The notes below the pieces were generated by a model. The model made no database searches, was not told where the DNA came from, and was given only the letters and a program-made list of their open reading frames with translations. Of a DNA stretch of 64,000 nucleotides, positions 17,068-25,670 are shown piece after piece. The position numbers and the translations under genes were made by a program. How positions within the stretch are numbered: position 1 is the first letter of the stretch; each line of letters opens with the position of its first letter. Source of the DNA: a bacterium (lineage in GTDB: Bacteria; Auribacterota; UBA6266); assembly GCA_023228325.1 (NCBI GenBank), contig JALOBK010000001.1, positions 1,341,549 through 1,405,548 on the forward strand, given 5' to 3'.

Positions 17068-17655
17068 TCAGGATGTGGTTTTGAATTTGTTAAGTATTTC
17101 GTTCAATTCGGATATATTTTTTTGTAATTCATCGACTATGGGCTTAATTTTTTCGTCTACCTGAATATTCTCTTTGAGATTTGAGAGGTTCATGGAAATT
17201 TCCTTTGCGGTGAACTTTGATTCGCCGATGTTCCTGTCCAGGGCCGACGCCAGGTTATTTATGTGGTTTGCTATAGTTTTTAATTCGTCGCCTTTTCTGA
17301 GACGGACTCTTTTTTTCAGGTTTCCTTTCGATAGTTCTTCAATATCTGTTTCCAGCCTGTATATAGGGCCGGCAATCTTGTGAGACAGGAAAATGCTGAT
17401 AATTATTATCAGGGGTGAAATAGCGGCAAGGCTTGAAATGACACTTTTCTTTATGGCGGATAATATAGGCACAAGCCTGTATTGAGGATATACCTTCTGG
17501 AGAGGTTCCTGGACGAGAGGCATACCGGTTTTCCAGATAACGGCGCCCGTAAGGACCGACGCGATAACCATAATCAGCAATGTTATAAATATATATTTTC
17601 CCTGAAGTTTGCCCTTTACAATATAATTGGTTCTCATTTTTCTGATTTTAACCAT
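17068..17655 (-). CDS. HAMP-domain membrane protein without output domain
   Basis: 195 residues. Two membrane segments (about 21-41 and 70-90) flank a short periplasmic part. After TM2 comes a HAMP domain (KIAGPIYRLETDIEELSKGN to the DELKTIANHIN repeat, about 91-145), and the protein ends in a coiled-coil-prone helix (LSNLKENIQVDEKIKPIVDE to the end). There is no kinase, cyclase or methyl-accepting signalling domain, so it may scaffold or sense for another protein. The ATG at 17655 has AAAGGAG 8 nt upstream. It is 26 bp downstream of the PDZ/TPR gene on the same strand, so the two are probably co-transcribed. Confidence 0.8.
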   Translation of the reverse strand: MVKIRKMRTNYIVKGKLQGKYIFITLLIMVIASVLTGAVIWKTGMPLVQEPLQKVYPQYRLVPILSAIKKSVISSLAAISPLIIIISIFLSHKIAGPIYRLETDIEELSKGNLKKRVRLRKGDELKTIANHINNLASALDRNIGESKFTAKEISMNLSNLKENIQVDEKIKPIVDELQKNISELNEILNKFKTTS

Positions 17656-17681
17656 CTTCGGCTCCTTTCATTAGCAAAAGA

Positions 17682-18692
17682 TCAAAGAGAAGATCCCGCA
17701 CCGGTTTCTTTTTTATTTAAAGAAGAATTATTGCTTTCGTTAGAAAGATCTGGCCCTCTCATTAACTCAACCCTTCTGTTGATAATCAAATCTATTGTCT
17801 GGCCCTGCGAGTTGGAAATATTTTTTATGGCTTCTTCCATGGGCATGTACCTTGTAGGTTCCTGGTTAATGGATATTATAAGGTCCAGAGGCTTGAGTCC
17901 TGCCAGGTCAGCCGGTTTCCCGGGCATAACGCTGATAACCGTGAGCCCTTCGGTTTCCATGCTCAAAGAAGCGCCTATGCCTTTGAAAGACCTTGTGCCC
18001 CAGTTTATTTCTTCGCTCCGCGGCTTGATTTCTTTTTGCACGATTATGTTTATTTTTGAGCCTTCGGAACCGGAAAGGAGCTTGATAACCTCTTCGCGTG
18101 GCATATATTTAGTGGCTTTATCCCACACGCCTACAAGGAAATCTCCGTTTTGTATGCCTGTTTTTGAGGCTTCGGATTCGGATATTACATCGTTTATCCT
18201 GAAATCATCGCCTTCTTTTTCGATATTAAAACCGACATTGTTCCTGAGGATTGTTTCCTGTTCTTCGCGCATCTTGAGGAGCTGTTCTTTTTTTTCTCTT
18301 AATTTGGCGAGAAGCTCTTCTTTCCGTTGCCTTTTTGTATCGACGATATCATTGATTCTGCTTATCGCGTCTTTTGCTTCCCTGAGGTCGGATTTTAACT
18401 CGAGCGCCATATTATAATAAGTAATAGCTTTTTCGTAGTCCTTGCGTTCTTCATATTTCGAGGCCAGCATCATATAATTATTTTCAGGGTCGTCATACAC
18501 TATGTTTTTGACCTGGTCCATCATTATTTCGACTTCGCCTTCAGGAATGGACAAAACTATACGATCGGCATATTTATCTACGATAATACCCATCTGTCTG
18601 CCGCCGTTTTTAAGATGGACGACATCGGCACCGGAAGAAGCGGCCCATAGGGTGAGAAAACAAAAAATCAAAGTAAATCTCAATCTTGTCAT
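17682..18692 (-). CDS. Secreted PDZ/TPR-like protein
   Basis: With the ATG at 18692 the protein is 336 residues and has a signal peptide (TLIFCFLTLWAASSGA). A further upstream ATG at 18749 would add 19 residues and spoil the signal peptide, and it lies at the predicted promoter. After cleavage come a small beta region DVVHLKNGGRQMGIIVDKYA that resembles translation-factor-like SH3 strands, a TPR-like pair (KYEERKDYEKAITYYNMALE), a strongly charged coiled coil (KEELLAKLREKKEQLLKMRE), and two PDZ-like domains (about 150-225 and 240-310, the second with PGKPADLAGLKPLDLIISIN). No protease domain is present. It probably binds peptide tails in the periplasm. Confidence 0.8.
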   Translation of the reverse strand: MTRLRFTLIFCFLTLWAASSGADVVHLKNGGRQMGIIVDKYADRIVLSIPEGEVEIMMDQVKNIVYDDPENNYMMLASKYEERKDYEKAITYYNMALELKSDLREAKDAISRINDIVDTKRQRKEELLAKLREKKEQLLKMREEQETILRNNVGFNIEKEGDDFRINDVISESEASKTGIQNGDFLVGVWDKATKYMPREEVIKLLSGSEGSKINIIVQKEIKPRSEEINWGTRSFKGIGASLSMETEGLTVISVMPGKPADLAGLKPLDLIISINQEPTRYMPMEEAIKNISNSQGQTIDLIINRRVELMRGPDLSNESNNSSLNKKETGAGSSL

Positions 18693-18739
18693 TGAGAAAT
18701 TTTCAGTATCTTTCAGGTTAATTAAATGTTCTAAATCAA

Positions 18740-18768
18740 CAAATAACATTTTAAATTGATATAGTCAA
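18740..18768 (-). promoter_or_regulatory. Possible promoter of the PDZ/HAMP gene pair
   Basis: TTGACT (18768-18763), 17-nt spacer, TATTTG (18745-18740) on the minus strand. The expected start near 18733 leaves a leader of about 40 nt before the ATG at 18692 and excludes the upstream ATG at 18749. Confidence 0.45.
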
Positions 18769-18824
18769 GCAATAAGAGAAAGAAAAAGGATCGTTAAAAT
18801 TTGAATTATTTAGTTTTATTTTTA

Positions 18825-18853
18825 TTGACACGGTAATATAATGAATGATAGTT
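18825..18853 (+). promoter_or_regulatory. Possible promoter of the zinc-protein gene and long downstream run
   Basis: TTGACA at 18825-18830 followed after 17 nt by ATAGTT (18848-18853); the -10 match is weak. It is divergent from the PDZ-gene promoter and would start a leader ending in the AGGAGGAGGG ribosome binding site at about 18894. Confidence 0.4.
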
Positions 18854-18907
18854 TCATTGAAATTTTTGGGAGGATTGTCATCTAAACTTTTTCAGGAGGA
18901 GGGTAAA

Positions 18908-19057
18908 ATGGCTGAAGGTTATTGTGTTAAATGTAAAGCAAAGAAACAGATGGTTAACTCAAGTGAAATTACTATGGCAAACGGCCGTCAGGCAATGAAG
19001 GGCAAATGCCCTGATTGCGGAACGGGAATGTTCAAGATTCTCGGAAAGAAAAAATAA
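18908..19057 (+). CDS. DUF5679-like small zinc-ribbon protein
   Basis: A 49-residue protein, chosen to start at the ATG after a very strong AGGAGGAGGG site; the frame is open upstream but without a start signal. It has a two-pair cysteine pattern, CVKCKAKK (residues 6-9) and CPDCG (residues 36-39), with KGK and ANGRQAMKG between, as in the DUF5679 family of tiny zinc ribbons. The role is unknown; nucleic-acid or protein binding is a guess. Its very strong ribosome binding site suggests high expression. Confidence 0.85.
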   Translation: MAEGYCVKCKAKKQMVNSSEITMANGRQAMKGKCPDCGTGMFKILGKKK

Positions 19058-19078
19058 CAATTTTGAGTTAAAAAACAA

Positions 19079-19125
19079 TTCCGGAGCTGTGCCTTATTGT
19101 GAAAATCTGGGGTATGGCTCCGGAA
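19079..19125 (+). terminator. Hairpin between zinc-protein and NDK genes (terminator or leader structure)
   Basis: TTCCGGAGC (19079-19087) pairs perfectly with GCTCCGGAA (19117-19125) across a 29-nt loop, followed by GATCTTTT. The loop is long and the T run short for a classical terminator, so it could be a partial terminator or a structure in the leader of the NDK gene. Confidence 0.45.
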
Positions 19126-19162
19126 GATCTTTTAGTACCGCGATGTATTTGAGGAATTCTCT

Positions 19163-20341
19163 ATGGCCCAGGAACTTGCATACGTTTTAATCAATCCTTA
19201 TACCCTTATGAAATCAAGAACCGGCGGTGTAATCGCAAGGCTGCTCGGAAGAAGCAATCTTGAATTGGTTGCCTGCAGAATGTTTGCGCCGAACGAAGAA
19301 ATGGTTAATGAATTCTGTGAGGTCATAATGGGTGATTCCAAAAGCGGCAGACAAATCAGGGATCATATAGTCGGTTATCTTCAGAATAATTATATAAAAC
19401 ACCCCAATTCGAAAATGCATAACAGGGTGATGTTCCTGCTTTTTAAAGGCGAGAATGCCGTCAATAAAATAAGAAAAGTTGTGGGGCCGCTGGTGCATAA
19501 ATCCATTTCCGGCGAAACGATACGCGATACCTATGGTGATTACATCAAAGACGCGAAAGGCAACATTACTTATTTTGAACCCGCTGTCCTTGTTCCGCCC
19601 GACGCTAAAAATGCTGAAAAAAGGCTAAAAATATGGGCGAAATACTCAAAGAAAAACGGCGGACTTCTTGAAAAAACGATAAAATACAAGAACAGGAAAA
19701 ATGTTCAGAAAACACTTGTGCTGATTAAACCGGATAATTTCAGAGGGCCGAGCCATAAGGCGGGCAACATTATAGACCTTTTTTCGAAGACCGGATTGTA
19801 TATTATTGGGGCAAAGCTTGTTAACCTCAGCTTAAAAGAAGCGGAGGAATTTTACGGCCCTGTCAGGAAAGTATTGGCGGAAAAACTGCAAACAAGGATT
19901 AAAGAGCGGATCAAAAAAGCCATAGAAACGGAATTTGGCTTCAGAGCACCGGATGCGTGCCTTGATAAAGTTACAAATGAAATCAGCAATATCAATGCTG
20001 AAAACGAATTCAACAATATTATTTATTTCATGACCGGTATAGACAGGCGAAATCCTGAAGTGCTGAAAAACAAGGATCGGAAAGGGAAAGTTAAATGCCT
20101 CGCGCTTGTATATCAGGGAAAGGAAGCGGTTCAGAAAATAAGGAATCAGCTTGGATCGACTGACCCGACAAAAGCCGAATGGGCGACCGTAAGGCGGGAA
20201 TTCGGCCAAAACGTAATGGAAAATACCGCTCATGCTTCTGATTCCCCGTTAAATGCGGAGAGGGAGATGAGAATAATAGATATAGACAAAGATGATATTG
20301 GTCAAATAGTCAGAGATTTTTATGGAAAGAAAAAGAAATAA
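19163..20341 (+). CDS. Twin-domain nucleoside diphosphate kinase-like protein
   Basis: Nucleoside diphosphate kinases move the gamma phosphate between nucleotides through a phosphohistidine. This 392-residue protein has two NDK-like halves instead of the usual single domain of about 140 residues. Half one (about 5-150: AYVLINPYTLMKSRTGGVIARLL, FLLFKGENAVNKIRKVVG, ETIRDTYGDY) lacks the catalytic histidine motif. Half two (about 180-385) starts KTLVLIKPDNF, includes LALVYQGKEAVQKIRNQLG and WATVRREFGQ, and has NTAHASDSPLNAEREM with His357 in the position of the NxxHGSDS catalytic histidine. Half two is also stretched by an insertion of about 65 residues (225-295). It overlaps the aminotransferase gene by 20 bp. 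Confidence 0.85.
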   Translation: MAQELAYVLINPYTLMKSRTGGVIARLLGRSNLELVACRMFAPNEEMVNEFCEVIMGDSKSGRQIRDHIVGYLQNNYIKHPNSKMHNRVMFLLFKGENAVNKIRKVVGPLVHKSISGETIRDTYGDYIKDAKGNITYFEPAVLVPPDAKNAEKRLKIWAKYSKKNGGLLEKTIKYKNRKNVQKTLVLIKPDNFRGPSHKAGNIIDLFSKTGLYIIGAKLVNLSLKEAEEFYGPVRKVLAEKLQTRIKERIKKAIETEFGFRAPDACLDKVTNEISNINAENEFNNIIYFMTGIDRRNPEVLKNKDRKGKVKCLALVYQGKEAVQKIRNQLGSTDPTKAEWATVRREFGQNVMENTAHASDSPLNAEREMRIIDIDKDDIGQIVRDFYGKKKK

Positions 20342-21503
20342 GATTTCGTTAAGCCGCCGCGTACGGAACATAACGCCTTCCATTACGCTTGAGATAACAA
20401 GTAAAGCAAAAGAAATGAGGGAAAAAGGCATTGCTGTCCTTGGTTTCGGGGCGGGGGAGCCGGATTTTGACACTCCCGAAAATATAAAACAGGCCGCGAG
20501 GGAAGCAATCGATGAAGGTTTTACAAAGTATACGCCTGCGGCCGGAACCCCCGAATTGAGGAAAGCAGTCGCGGAGGAATTCAAAAAAGACACCACTGTA
20601 AACTATGATTCCTCCCAGATAGTGGTCTCCTGCGGCGCCAAGCATTCTCTTTTTAATATTTTACAGGTTATACTGAACGAGAAGGATGAAGTGATAATCC
20701 CTTCCCCTTACTGGCTGAGTTACCCCGAGATGGTTAAAATGGCCGGCGGTGTCCCGGTATTTGTGCTTTGTGATGAATCGGAAGATTTCCAGCTCAGGAT
20801 GAAGAACCTGGTCAAAAAAATCACACCGAGAACCAAAGCCATCATAATAAATTCCCCGAACAACCCGACGGGTTGTATCCTGGGGAAAAAAATACTGAAA
20901 GAGATAGCAGAATTTGCCATAGAGAATAACATATTTGTAATATCTGATGAAATATACAATAAGATAGTCTATGAGGGCGAATCAGAAAGCATTTTAAAAA
21001 TATGTCCCGAACTGAAGGATCTGGCCATTATAGTTAACGGTGTTTCAAAAAGTTTTTCTATGACCGGCTGGAGAATCGGTTATATAGCCGCGCCGAAACC
21101 GATAGCTTCCGCGATATCAAGTTATCAGAGCCACAGCACTTCCAATCCCTCTTCCATTGCCCAGAAGGCGGCGTATGCCGCGTTAAAAGGCGACAGGGAA
21201 TTTATAAATAAAATGGTCAAATCCTTCAGAGACAGAAGAGAGTATATGTTCGGTAAGCTGAGTGGAATCCCCGGTGTTTCCTGTGTTAAACCCAGAGGCG
21301 CTTTTTATGTATTCCCCAATGTATCCGGGTTGGGAATGAAATCCACTGATTTTGCCGCTGATTTACTTGAAAAAGCTCATGTGGCTGTTGTTCCGGGGGC
21401 TGCTTTCGGCTGGGACACGCATATAAGGTTGTCTTACGCCGCATCGATGGAAGTTATTAAGAAAGGTCTTGAGCGGATCGAAAAATACATTAAATCTCTG
21501 TAA
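20322..21503 (+). CDS. Pyridoxal-phosphate aminotransferase class I (aspartate aminotransferase-like)
   Basis: A 393-residue cytosolic enzyme of fold type I. It has the family start ISLSRRVRNITPSITLEITS, the substrate loop GFGAGEPDFDTPENIK, KYTPAAGTPELR, the NSPNNPTGC motif that holds the cofactor ring, SDEIYNKIVYEG, and the Schiff-base lysine Lys243 in NGVSKSFSMTGWRIGY. It ends with the usual RLSYAASMEVI arginine region. Closest in style to aspartate aminotransferases of the Bacillus/Thermus type; specificity for aspartate versus tyrosine or prephenate cannot be read from the sequence. The start lies inside the NDK gene end without a clear ribosome binding site, suggesting coupling. Confidence 0.92.
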   Translation: MERKRNKISLSRRVRNITPSITLEITSKAKEMREKGIAVLGFGAGEPDFDTPENIKQAAREAIDEGFTKYTPAAGTPELRKAVAEEFKKDTTVNYDSSQIVVSCGAKHSLFNILQVILNEKDEVIIPSPYWLSYPEMVKMAGGVPVFVLCDESEDFQLRMKNLVKKITPRTKAIIINSPNNPTGCILGKKILKEIAEFAIENNIFVISDEIYNKIVYEGESESILKICPELKDLAIIVNGVSKSFSMTGWRIGYIAAPKPIASAISSYQSHSTSNPSSIAQKAAYAALKGDREFINKMVKSFRDRREYMFGKLSGIPGVSCVKPRGAFYVFPNVSGLGMKSTDFAADLLEKAHVAVVPGAAFGWDTHIRLSYAASMEVIKKGLERIEKYIKSL

Positions 21504-24500
21504 TGCCTGGGAACCCCTTGTTTTTTCGGAAAAGTCCGATTTATTCCGCCGATTGACAGATACCATACGGGAAGGTAACAGTTGTATTGGCCGGGGAATA
21601 CCTCAGGAAGCGAAGGGGTATGTCCTTTCGTATCTTTTTAAGCATCTGTCCAGAAGTTTTATCCTGTGTGTTTCCGGAAATCATGAAGCCGAATCCGTTA
21701 TAAATGAAATAGAATCTTTTCTGGGCGGGGATAGTGTTATTTACCTGCCCGCGTGGGAAATCCTGCCCGGGGAACATGTCCACCCTCACATTGATGTTGT
21801 CGGGGAAAGAATGTCGGCGTTGATTCGTATTGCCGAAGAGAAATCGCCGGCGCTGATAATTACGACAGTAGATGCCCTTCAGCACAGGGTTGCCGCTCCC
21901 GCGCGCCTCTTTGATTTTGTTATAAATGTAAAATCCGGGGAATATTTAAATTTTGAAAATACACAGACAAAGTTGTCCTGTATCGGTTACGAAAGGGTGA
22001 AACAAGTTTCTTTCAAAGGCGAATTTTGTGTCAGGGGGGGGATTATCGATGTTTTCCCCTCGAATTCCGATTATCCCGCGCGCATTGATTTTGACGGAGA
22101 TACGGCAAATACCGTCAGGATATTCGATGCTTCAAATCAAAGGTCATTCAGGAAGCAGAGCGCTGTTTCTATCGCGCCCGCGGATGAAACAATAACGATG
22201 GCTCCGGGCGGGATGGGCCGTATAACGGATTATTTTTCACCGTCCGCTATTTTAGTCCTCGATGATCCGGGGGAATTGGCGCGAAAAGCGGAAAAGAATA
22301 AAAAAATGCTGGCGCATAAAAGTCCGGAGGAATTTGAAGAAGCGCAATATCTGTTTGATTCCGCCGGACAAAAAATCATTTTCGGGGAAGACAGCATTGC
22401 CGGCGGGAAATTCGGGCATTTTAAGGAAATTAATTTTGGGATAAGCAGGATAGAGTATTTCCGGCCGAAAACGGAGCATGCGGGCCTGAAAAATATATTC
22501 GGCAGCGCGGTTAGCGAGTTAAAAAAAATAATAGGTAAACAAAAAAAAATATTTATATTCGGAAATAACACGGGAGAAATCGAGCGCCTGGCCGAAATGC
22601 TGGTCGAGGAAAAAGTGCCTGTCGATAAAATTAATTTTTCAATCGGCAGGTTAAGGGGCGGCTTCTCGCTTGATGACGCGGGGCTTTATATCCTTACCGA
22701 CCAGGAAATCCTGGGAAGATATAAAATACAGAGGCCGAGGAGAAAGTTTTACGGCTCTATCGCGCCCATGGAAATTTCCGAACTTAAGACAGGAGATTAT
22801 GTTGTCCATATAGATCACGGTATCGGCAGGTATCTGGGGCTTAGCCAGATAGAAAAAGACGGCAGAACATCGGAAAAGGCCCTTATAGAATATGCGGATA
22901 ATTCGAAGTTATACGTCCCTTTAAGTAAATTTAACTTAATACAGCGCTATATAGGGTTAAAAGACAGAAAACCGGCGCTTGACAGGCTGGGCGGCAGGAA
23001 ATGGCTTTATAAAAAAGCAAAAGCACAGAAAGCCATAATGGATTATTCATCGGAGCTGCTGAAGACGCAGGCCGCGAGGAATTCCGCTTCCGGGTTTAAG
23101 TTTTCAAAAGACAGCATATGGCAGAAAGAATTGGAAGCTTCTTTCATTTATGAAGAGACACCCGATCAGAATTCTTCGTTAAGCGATATAAAAAATGATA
23201 TGGAATCCGACAGGACTATGGACAGGCTGATATGCGGCGATGTGGGTTACGGAAAAACGGAAGTTGCCATGAGGGCGGCATTCAAATCAGTCATGGATTC
23301 AAAACAGGTCGCCGTGCTGGTACCGACCACTATTCTCGCAAAGCAGCATCACGATACTTTTTCCGAAAGGATGGCCGATTATCCGGTTTGCATTGAAATG
23401 CTTTCCAGGTTTAAAACGTTTTCTGAACAGAAAGACATTGTTGAGCGTCTAAAACAGGGTAAAGTCGATATTATAATCGGGACGCACAGGCTACTCCAGG
23501 ATGATGTGGAATTTAAAGATCTGGGGCTTGTTGTTATTGATGAGGAACAGAGATTCGGGGTCCTACATAAGGAAAAACTGAAAAGATTCAGGTTAACCGT
23601 GGATGTGCTTACTATGAGCGCTACTCCGATTCCGAGGACGCTTTACATGTCGCTTGCGGGAGCCAAGGATATAAGCACAATCACTACTCCTCCCGAAGAC
23701 AGGCTTCCGGTTGAGACATATGTGGGGGTATACGATAAAACCGTTGTCAGGGATGCCATCCTGCGGGAAATCGGGCGGGAAGGCCAGGTCTTTTATATTC
23801 ATAACAGGATTGATTCCATCGGTAAGGCATGTGCCGAGCTGGCGGAAGCTATCCCGCAGGTCAAGTTTGCTTATGCTCACGGGCAAATGCACGAGCATGA
23901 ACTTGAATACATAATGAGCGATTTTGTTTCCGGAAAAATTGATGTCCTGGTGTCAACAACGATTATAGAATCAGGGATAGATATACCCAATGCCAATACG
24001 ATAATTATAGAGCGCGCGGATATGTTCGGGCTTGCCGACCTTTATCAGCTGAGGGGCAGGGTGGGAAGATTTAAGCGCAGGGCGTATGCCTACCTTTTTA
24101 CATTGTCCGATTCGGCTATGACATCCGATGTAAGGAAGCGGCTTCACGCGATGAAAAAATTCTCTTCGCTCGGCTCGGGGTTTAAGGTTGCTCTTAAAGA
24201 CCTGGAAATAAGGGGCGCGGGAAATATTATAGGGAAGGAACAGCACGGGCATGTGAGCTCGATTGGATTCGATTTATATTGTAAACTGCTCCGTCAGGCC
24301 GTGGCTGAGCTTCAAGGTAAAAAAGTCCGTGAAATTCCGGATGTACACATAGATCTCGGCTTATATTTGAGGATTCCCGAAGCTTATGTGGAAGAAGAGA
24401 CTGAAAGGACTAAAATCTATATTATGATAGCATCCTCTGTTGACGGCAAAGAGATAGATGAGATAGCCCGGAACATGGAAGACAGGTTCGGGGCGATTCC

Positions 24501-24708
24501 CAGGCCGGTGAGTTTGATGTTAATGATTGCAAAATTAAGGTTCTCGGCTTGTTCCTGCGGGGTAAACTCCGTTGAAGTTGCCGGCACCAAGCTGATTATA
24601 AGAAAAAAGGGAAGAAGACTGTGTTATAACTTAACGGATATCGGAGGTGATATTAATGATCCTGAAAGGTTAATTTCGACGGTGAAAAACTTGTTGCAGG
24701 GTATATAA
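21469..24708 (+). CDS. mfd: Transcription-repair coupling factor Mfd
   Basis: Mfd displaces RNA polymerase stalled at lesions and recruits UvrA. The 1079-residue protein has the UvrB-like N-terminal domain (YLPAWEILPGEHVHPHIDVV near 85, FCVRGGIIDVFP near 185). The RNA-polymerase-interacting CarD-like domain follows (GDYVVHIDHGIGRYLG, about 443-510). Then come RecG-like helicase motifs: Walker A GDVGYGKTE with Lys596, PTTILAKQHH, the DEEQ box with Asp691, MSATPIPRTLYMS, VSTTIIESGIDIPNAN, QLRGRVGR. The C-terminal TRCF domain closes it. The TTG at 21469, 35 bp inside the aminotransferase gene, is the most upstream start; TTG at 21553 is an alternative, and neither has a clean ribosome binding site. 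The start is therefore uncertain while the identity is not. Confidence 0.97.
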   Translation: MSGSKNTLNLCNAWEPLVFSEKSDLFRRLTDTIREGNSCIGRGIPQEAKGYVLSYLFKHLSRSFILCVSGNHEAESVINEIESFLGGDSVIYLPAWEILPGEHVHPHIDVVGERMSALIRIAEEKSPALIITTVDALQHRVAAPARLFDFVINVKSGEYLNFENTQTKLSCIGYERVKQVSFKGEFCVRGGIIDVFPSNSDYPARIDFDGDTANTVRIFDASNQRSFRKQSAVSIAPADETITMAPGGMGRITDYFSPSAILVLDDPGELARKAEKNKKMLAHKSPEEFEEAQYLFDSAGQKIIFGEDSIAGGKFGHFKEINFGISRIEYFRPKTEHAGLKNIFGSAVSELKKIIGKQKKIFIFGNNTGEIERLAEMLVEEKVPVDKINFSIGRLRGGFSLDDAGLYILTDQEILGRYKIQRPRRKFYGSIAPMEISELKTGDYVVHIDHGIGRYLGLSQIEKDGRTSEKALIEYADNSKLYVPLSKFNLIQRYIGLKDRKPALDRLGGRKWLYKKAKAQKAIMDYSSELLKTQAARNSASGFKFSKDSIWQKELEASFIYEETPDQNSSLSDIKNDMESDRTMDRLICGDVGYGKTEVAMRAAFKSVMDSKQVAVLVPTTILAKQHHDTFSERMADYPVCIEMLSRFKTFSEQKDIVERLKQGKVDIIIGTHRLLQDDVEFKDLGLVVIDEEQRFGVLHKEKLKRFRLTVDVLTMSATPIPRTLYMSLAGAKDISTITTPPEDRLPVETYVGVYDKTVVRDAILREIGREGQVFYIHNRIDSIGKACAELAEAIPQVKFAYAHGQMHEHELEYIMSDFVSGKIDVLVSTTIIESGIDIPNANTIIIERADMFGLADLYQLRGRVGRFKRRAYAYLFTLSDSAMTSDVRKRLHAMKKFSSLGSGFKVALKDLEIRGAGNIIGKEQHGHVSSIGFDLYCKLLRQAVAELQGKKVREIPDVHIDLGLYLRIPEAYVEEETERTKIYIMIASSVDGKEIDEIARNMEDRFGAIPRPVSLMLMIAKLRFSACSCGVNSVEVAGTKLIIRKKGRRLCYNLTDIGGDINDPERLISTVKNLLQGI

Positions 24709-24782
24709 GTAAATGATAAACTCTTTTTCTTGTTAAATATTGAGTTAAGCGCTTTAAACAGTCTCTGAATTGGAGGATTTCA

Positions 24783-25670
24783 ATGAAAACAGCGAAATAC
24801 TTTTTTGTCATAGGTCTTATGTTTTTGCAGGCTGCGGTTTGCGCCGCTTCCGGTAAAGATGTGGTGGCTACGGTGAACGGGCAGGAAATAACGGTTGATG
24901 ACTTCAAAAATAAAATAAAAATTTCTGTTATGCCTGCCGCGTACGATGATGAAAACGTTAAAAAACAGGTCCTGGATTCCATGATAATAAACAGCCTGAT
25001 ATATGATATGGCAGTGGAGAAGGGTGTCGATAAAGATGAAGAACTGCTATCCAGGATAAACGACATAAAGAAGTCAATGGCGTCACAGATATTCATTGAA
25101 AGGGAAGTGCTTGATAAAATCAGTTTAACCGACGAGGAAACGAGAAAGTATTATGATGAGCACAGTGAAGAATTTGTAATTCCGGAGAGGATAAAAGCCT
25201 CTCACATACTTATCCAGATTCCTGAGAATGCGGATGAAGATGTTAAGGATAAGGCGAAAAAAGCCGCTGAAGATATCCTTAACAGGATAAATAACGGGGA
25301 AAAATTTGAAGTCCTTGCCGAAGAAATGTCGGATTGCCCTTCTTCAAAAAGAGGCGGCGACCTTGGCTTTTTTGCCCGCGGGCAGATGGTCCCTGAATTT
25401 GAAGATGCGGCGTTTGACCTTGAAGTGGGGGGGATTTCCCGGGTGGTGGAAACCAGGTTTGGGTACCATATAATAACGGTTACCGAAAAAGCCCCCGGCG
25501 AAAAAATTAATTTTGATGAAAATAAGGACAAGATTCAACAGGTTCTCCTCCAGAAAAAAAAGAATGACACGCTGCAAAAATGGCTTGAAGATGTGAAATC
25601 CAAATCCGATATACAGATAAACGAAAACGCTTTAGAGGAAGTAAAGATAGAAGCCGATGACAAGCAGTAG
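24783..25670 (+). CDS. Periplasmic parvulin-type peptidyl-prolyl isomerase (PpiC/SurA-like)
   Basis: 295 residues with a signal peptide (TAKYFFVIGLMFLQAAVCA). A SurA-N-like helical region follows (VATVNGQEITVDDFKNKI, about 25-110), then one parvulin rotamase domain (about 130-240) with the hallmarks KASHILIQIP, SDCPSSKRGGDLGFFARGQM (quoted as SSKRGGDLGFFARGQM), VPEFEDAAF and TRFGYHIITV. It should catalyse cis-trans prolyl isomerisation and chaperone outer-membrane proteins in transit. A GGAGG site lies 8 nt upstream of the ATG. It overlaps the second SurA-like gene by 14 bp. Confidence 0.92.
   Translation: MKTAKYFFVIGLMFLQAAVCAASGKDVVATVNGQEITVDDFKNKIKISVMPAAYDDENVKKQVLDSMIINSLIYDMAVEKGVDKDEELLSRINDIKKSMASQIFIEREVLDKISLTDEETRKYYDEHSEEFVIPERIKASHILIQIPENADEDVKDKAKKAAEDILNRINNGEKFEVLAEEMSDCPSSKRGGDLGFFARGQMVPEFEDAAFDLEVGGISRVVETRFGYHIITVTEKAPGEKINFDENKDKIQQVLLQKKKNDTLQKWLEDVKSKSDIQINENALEEVKIEADDKQ

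Noticed and set aside
17482..18417. Long plus-strand frame of 311 codons opposite the PDZ and HAMP genes
   Set aside because: The minus-strand frames have clear PDZ, TPR and HAMP patterns and ribosome binding sites; the plus-strand product is serine- and leucine-rich without domain features, typical of a shadow.
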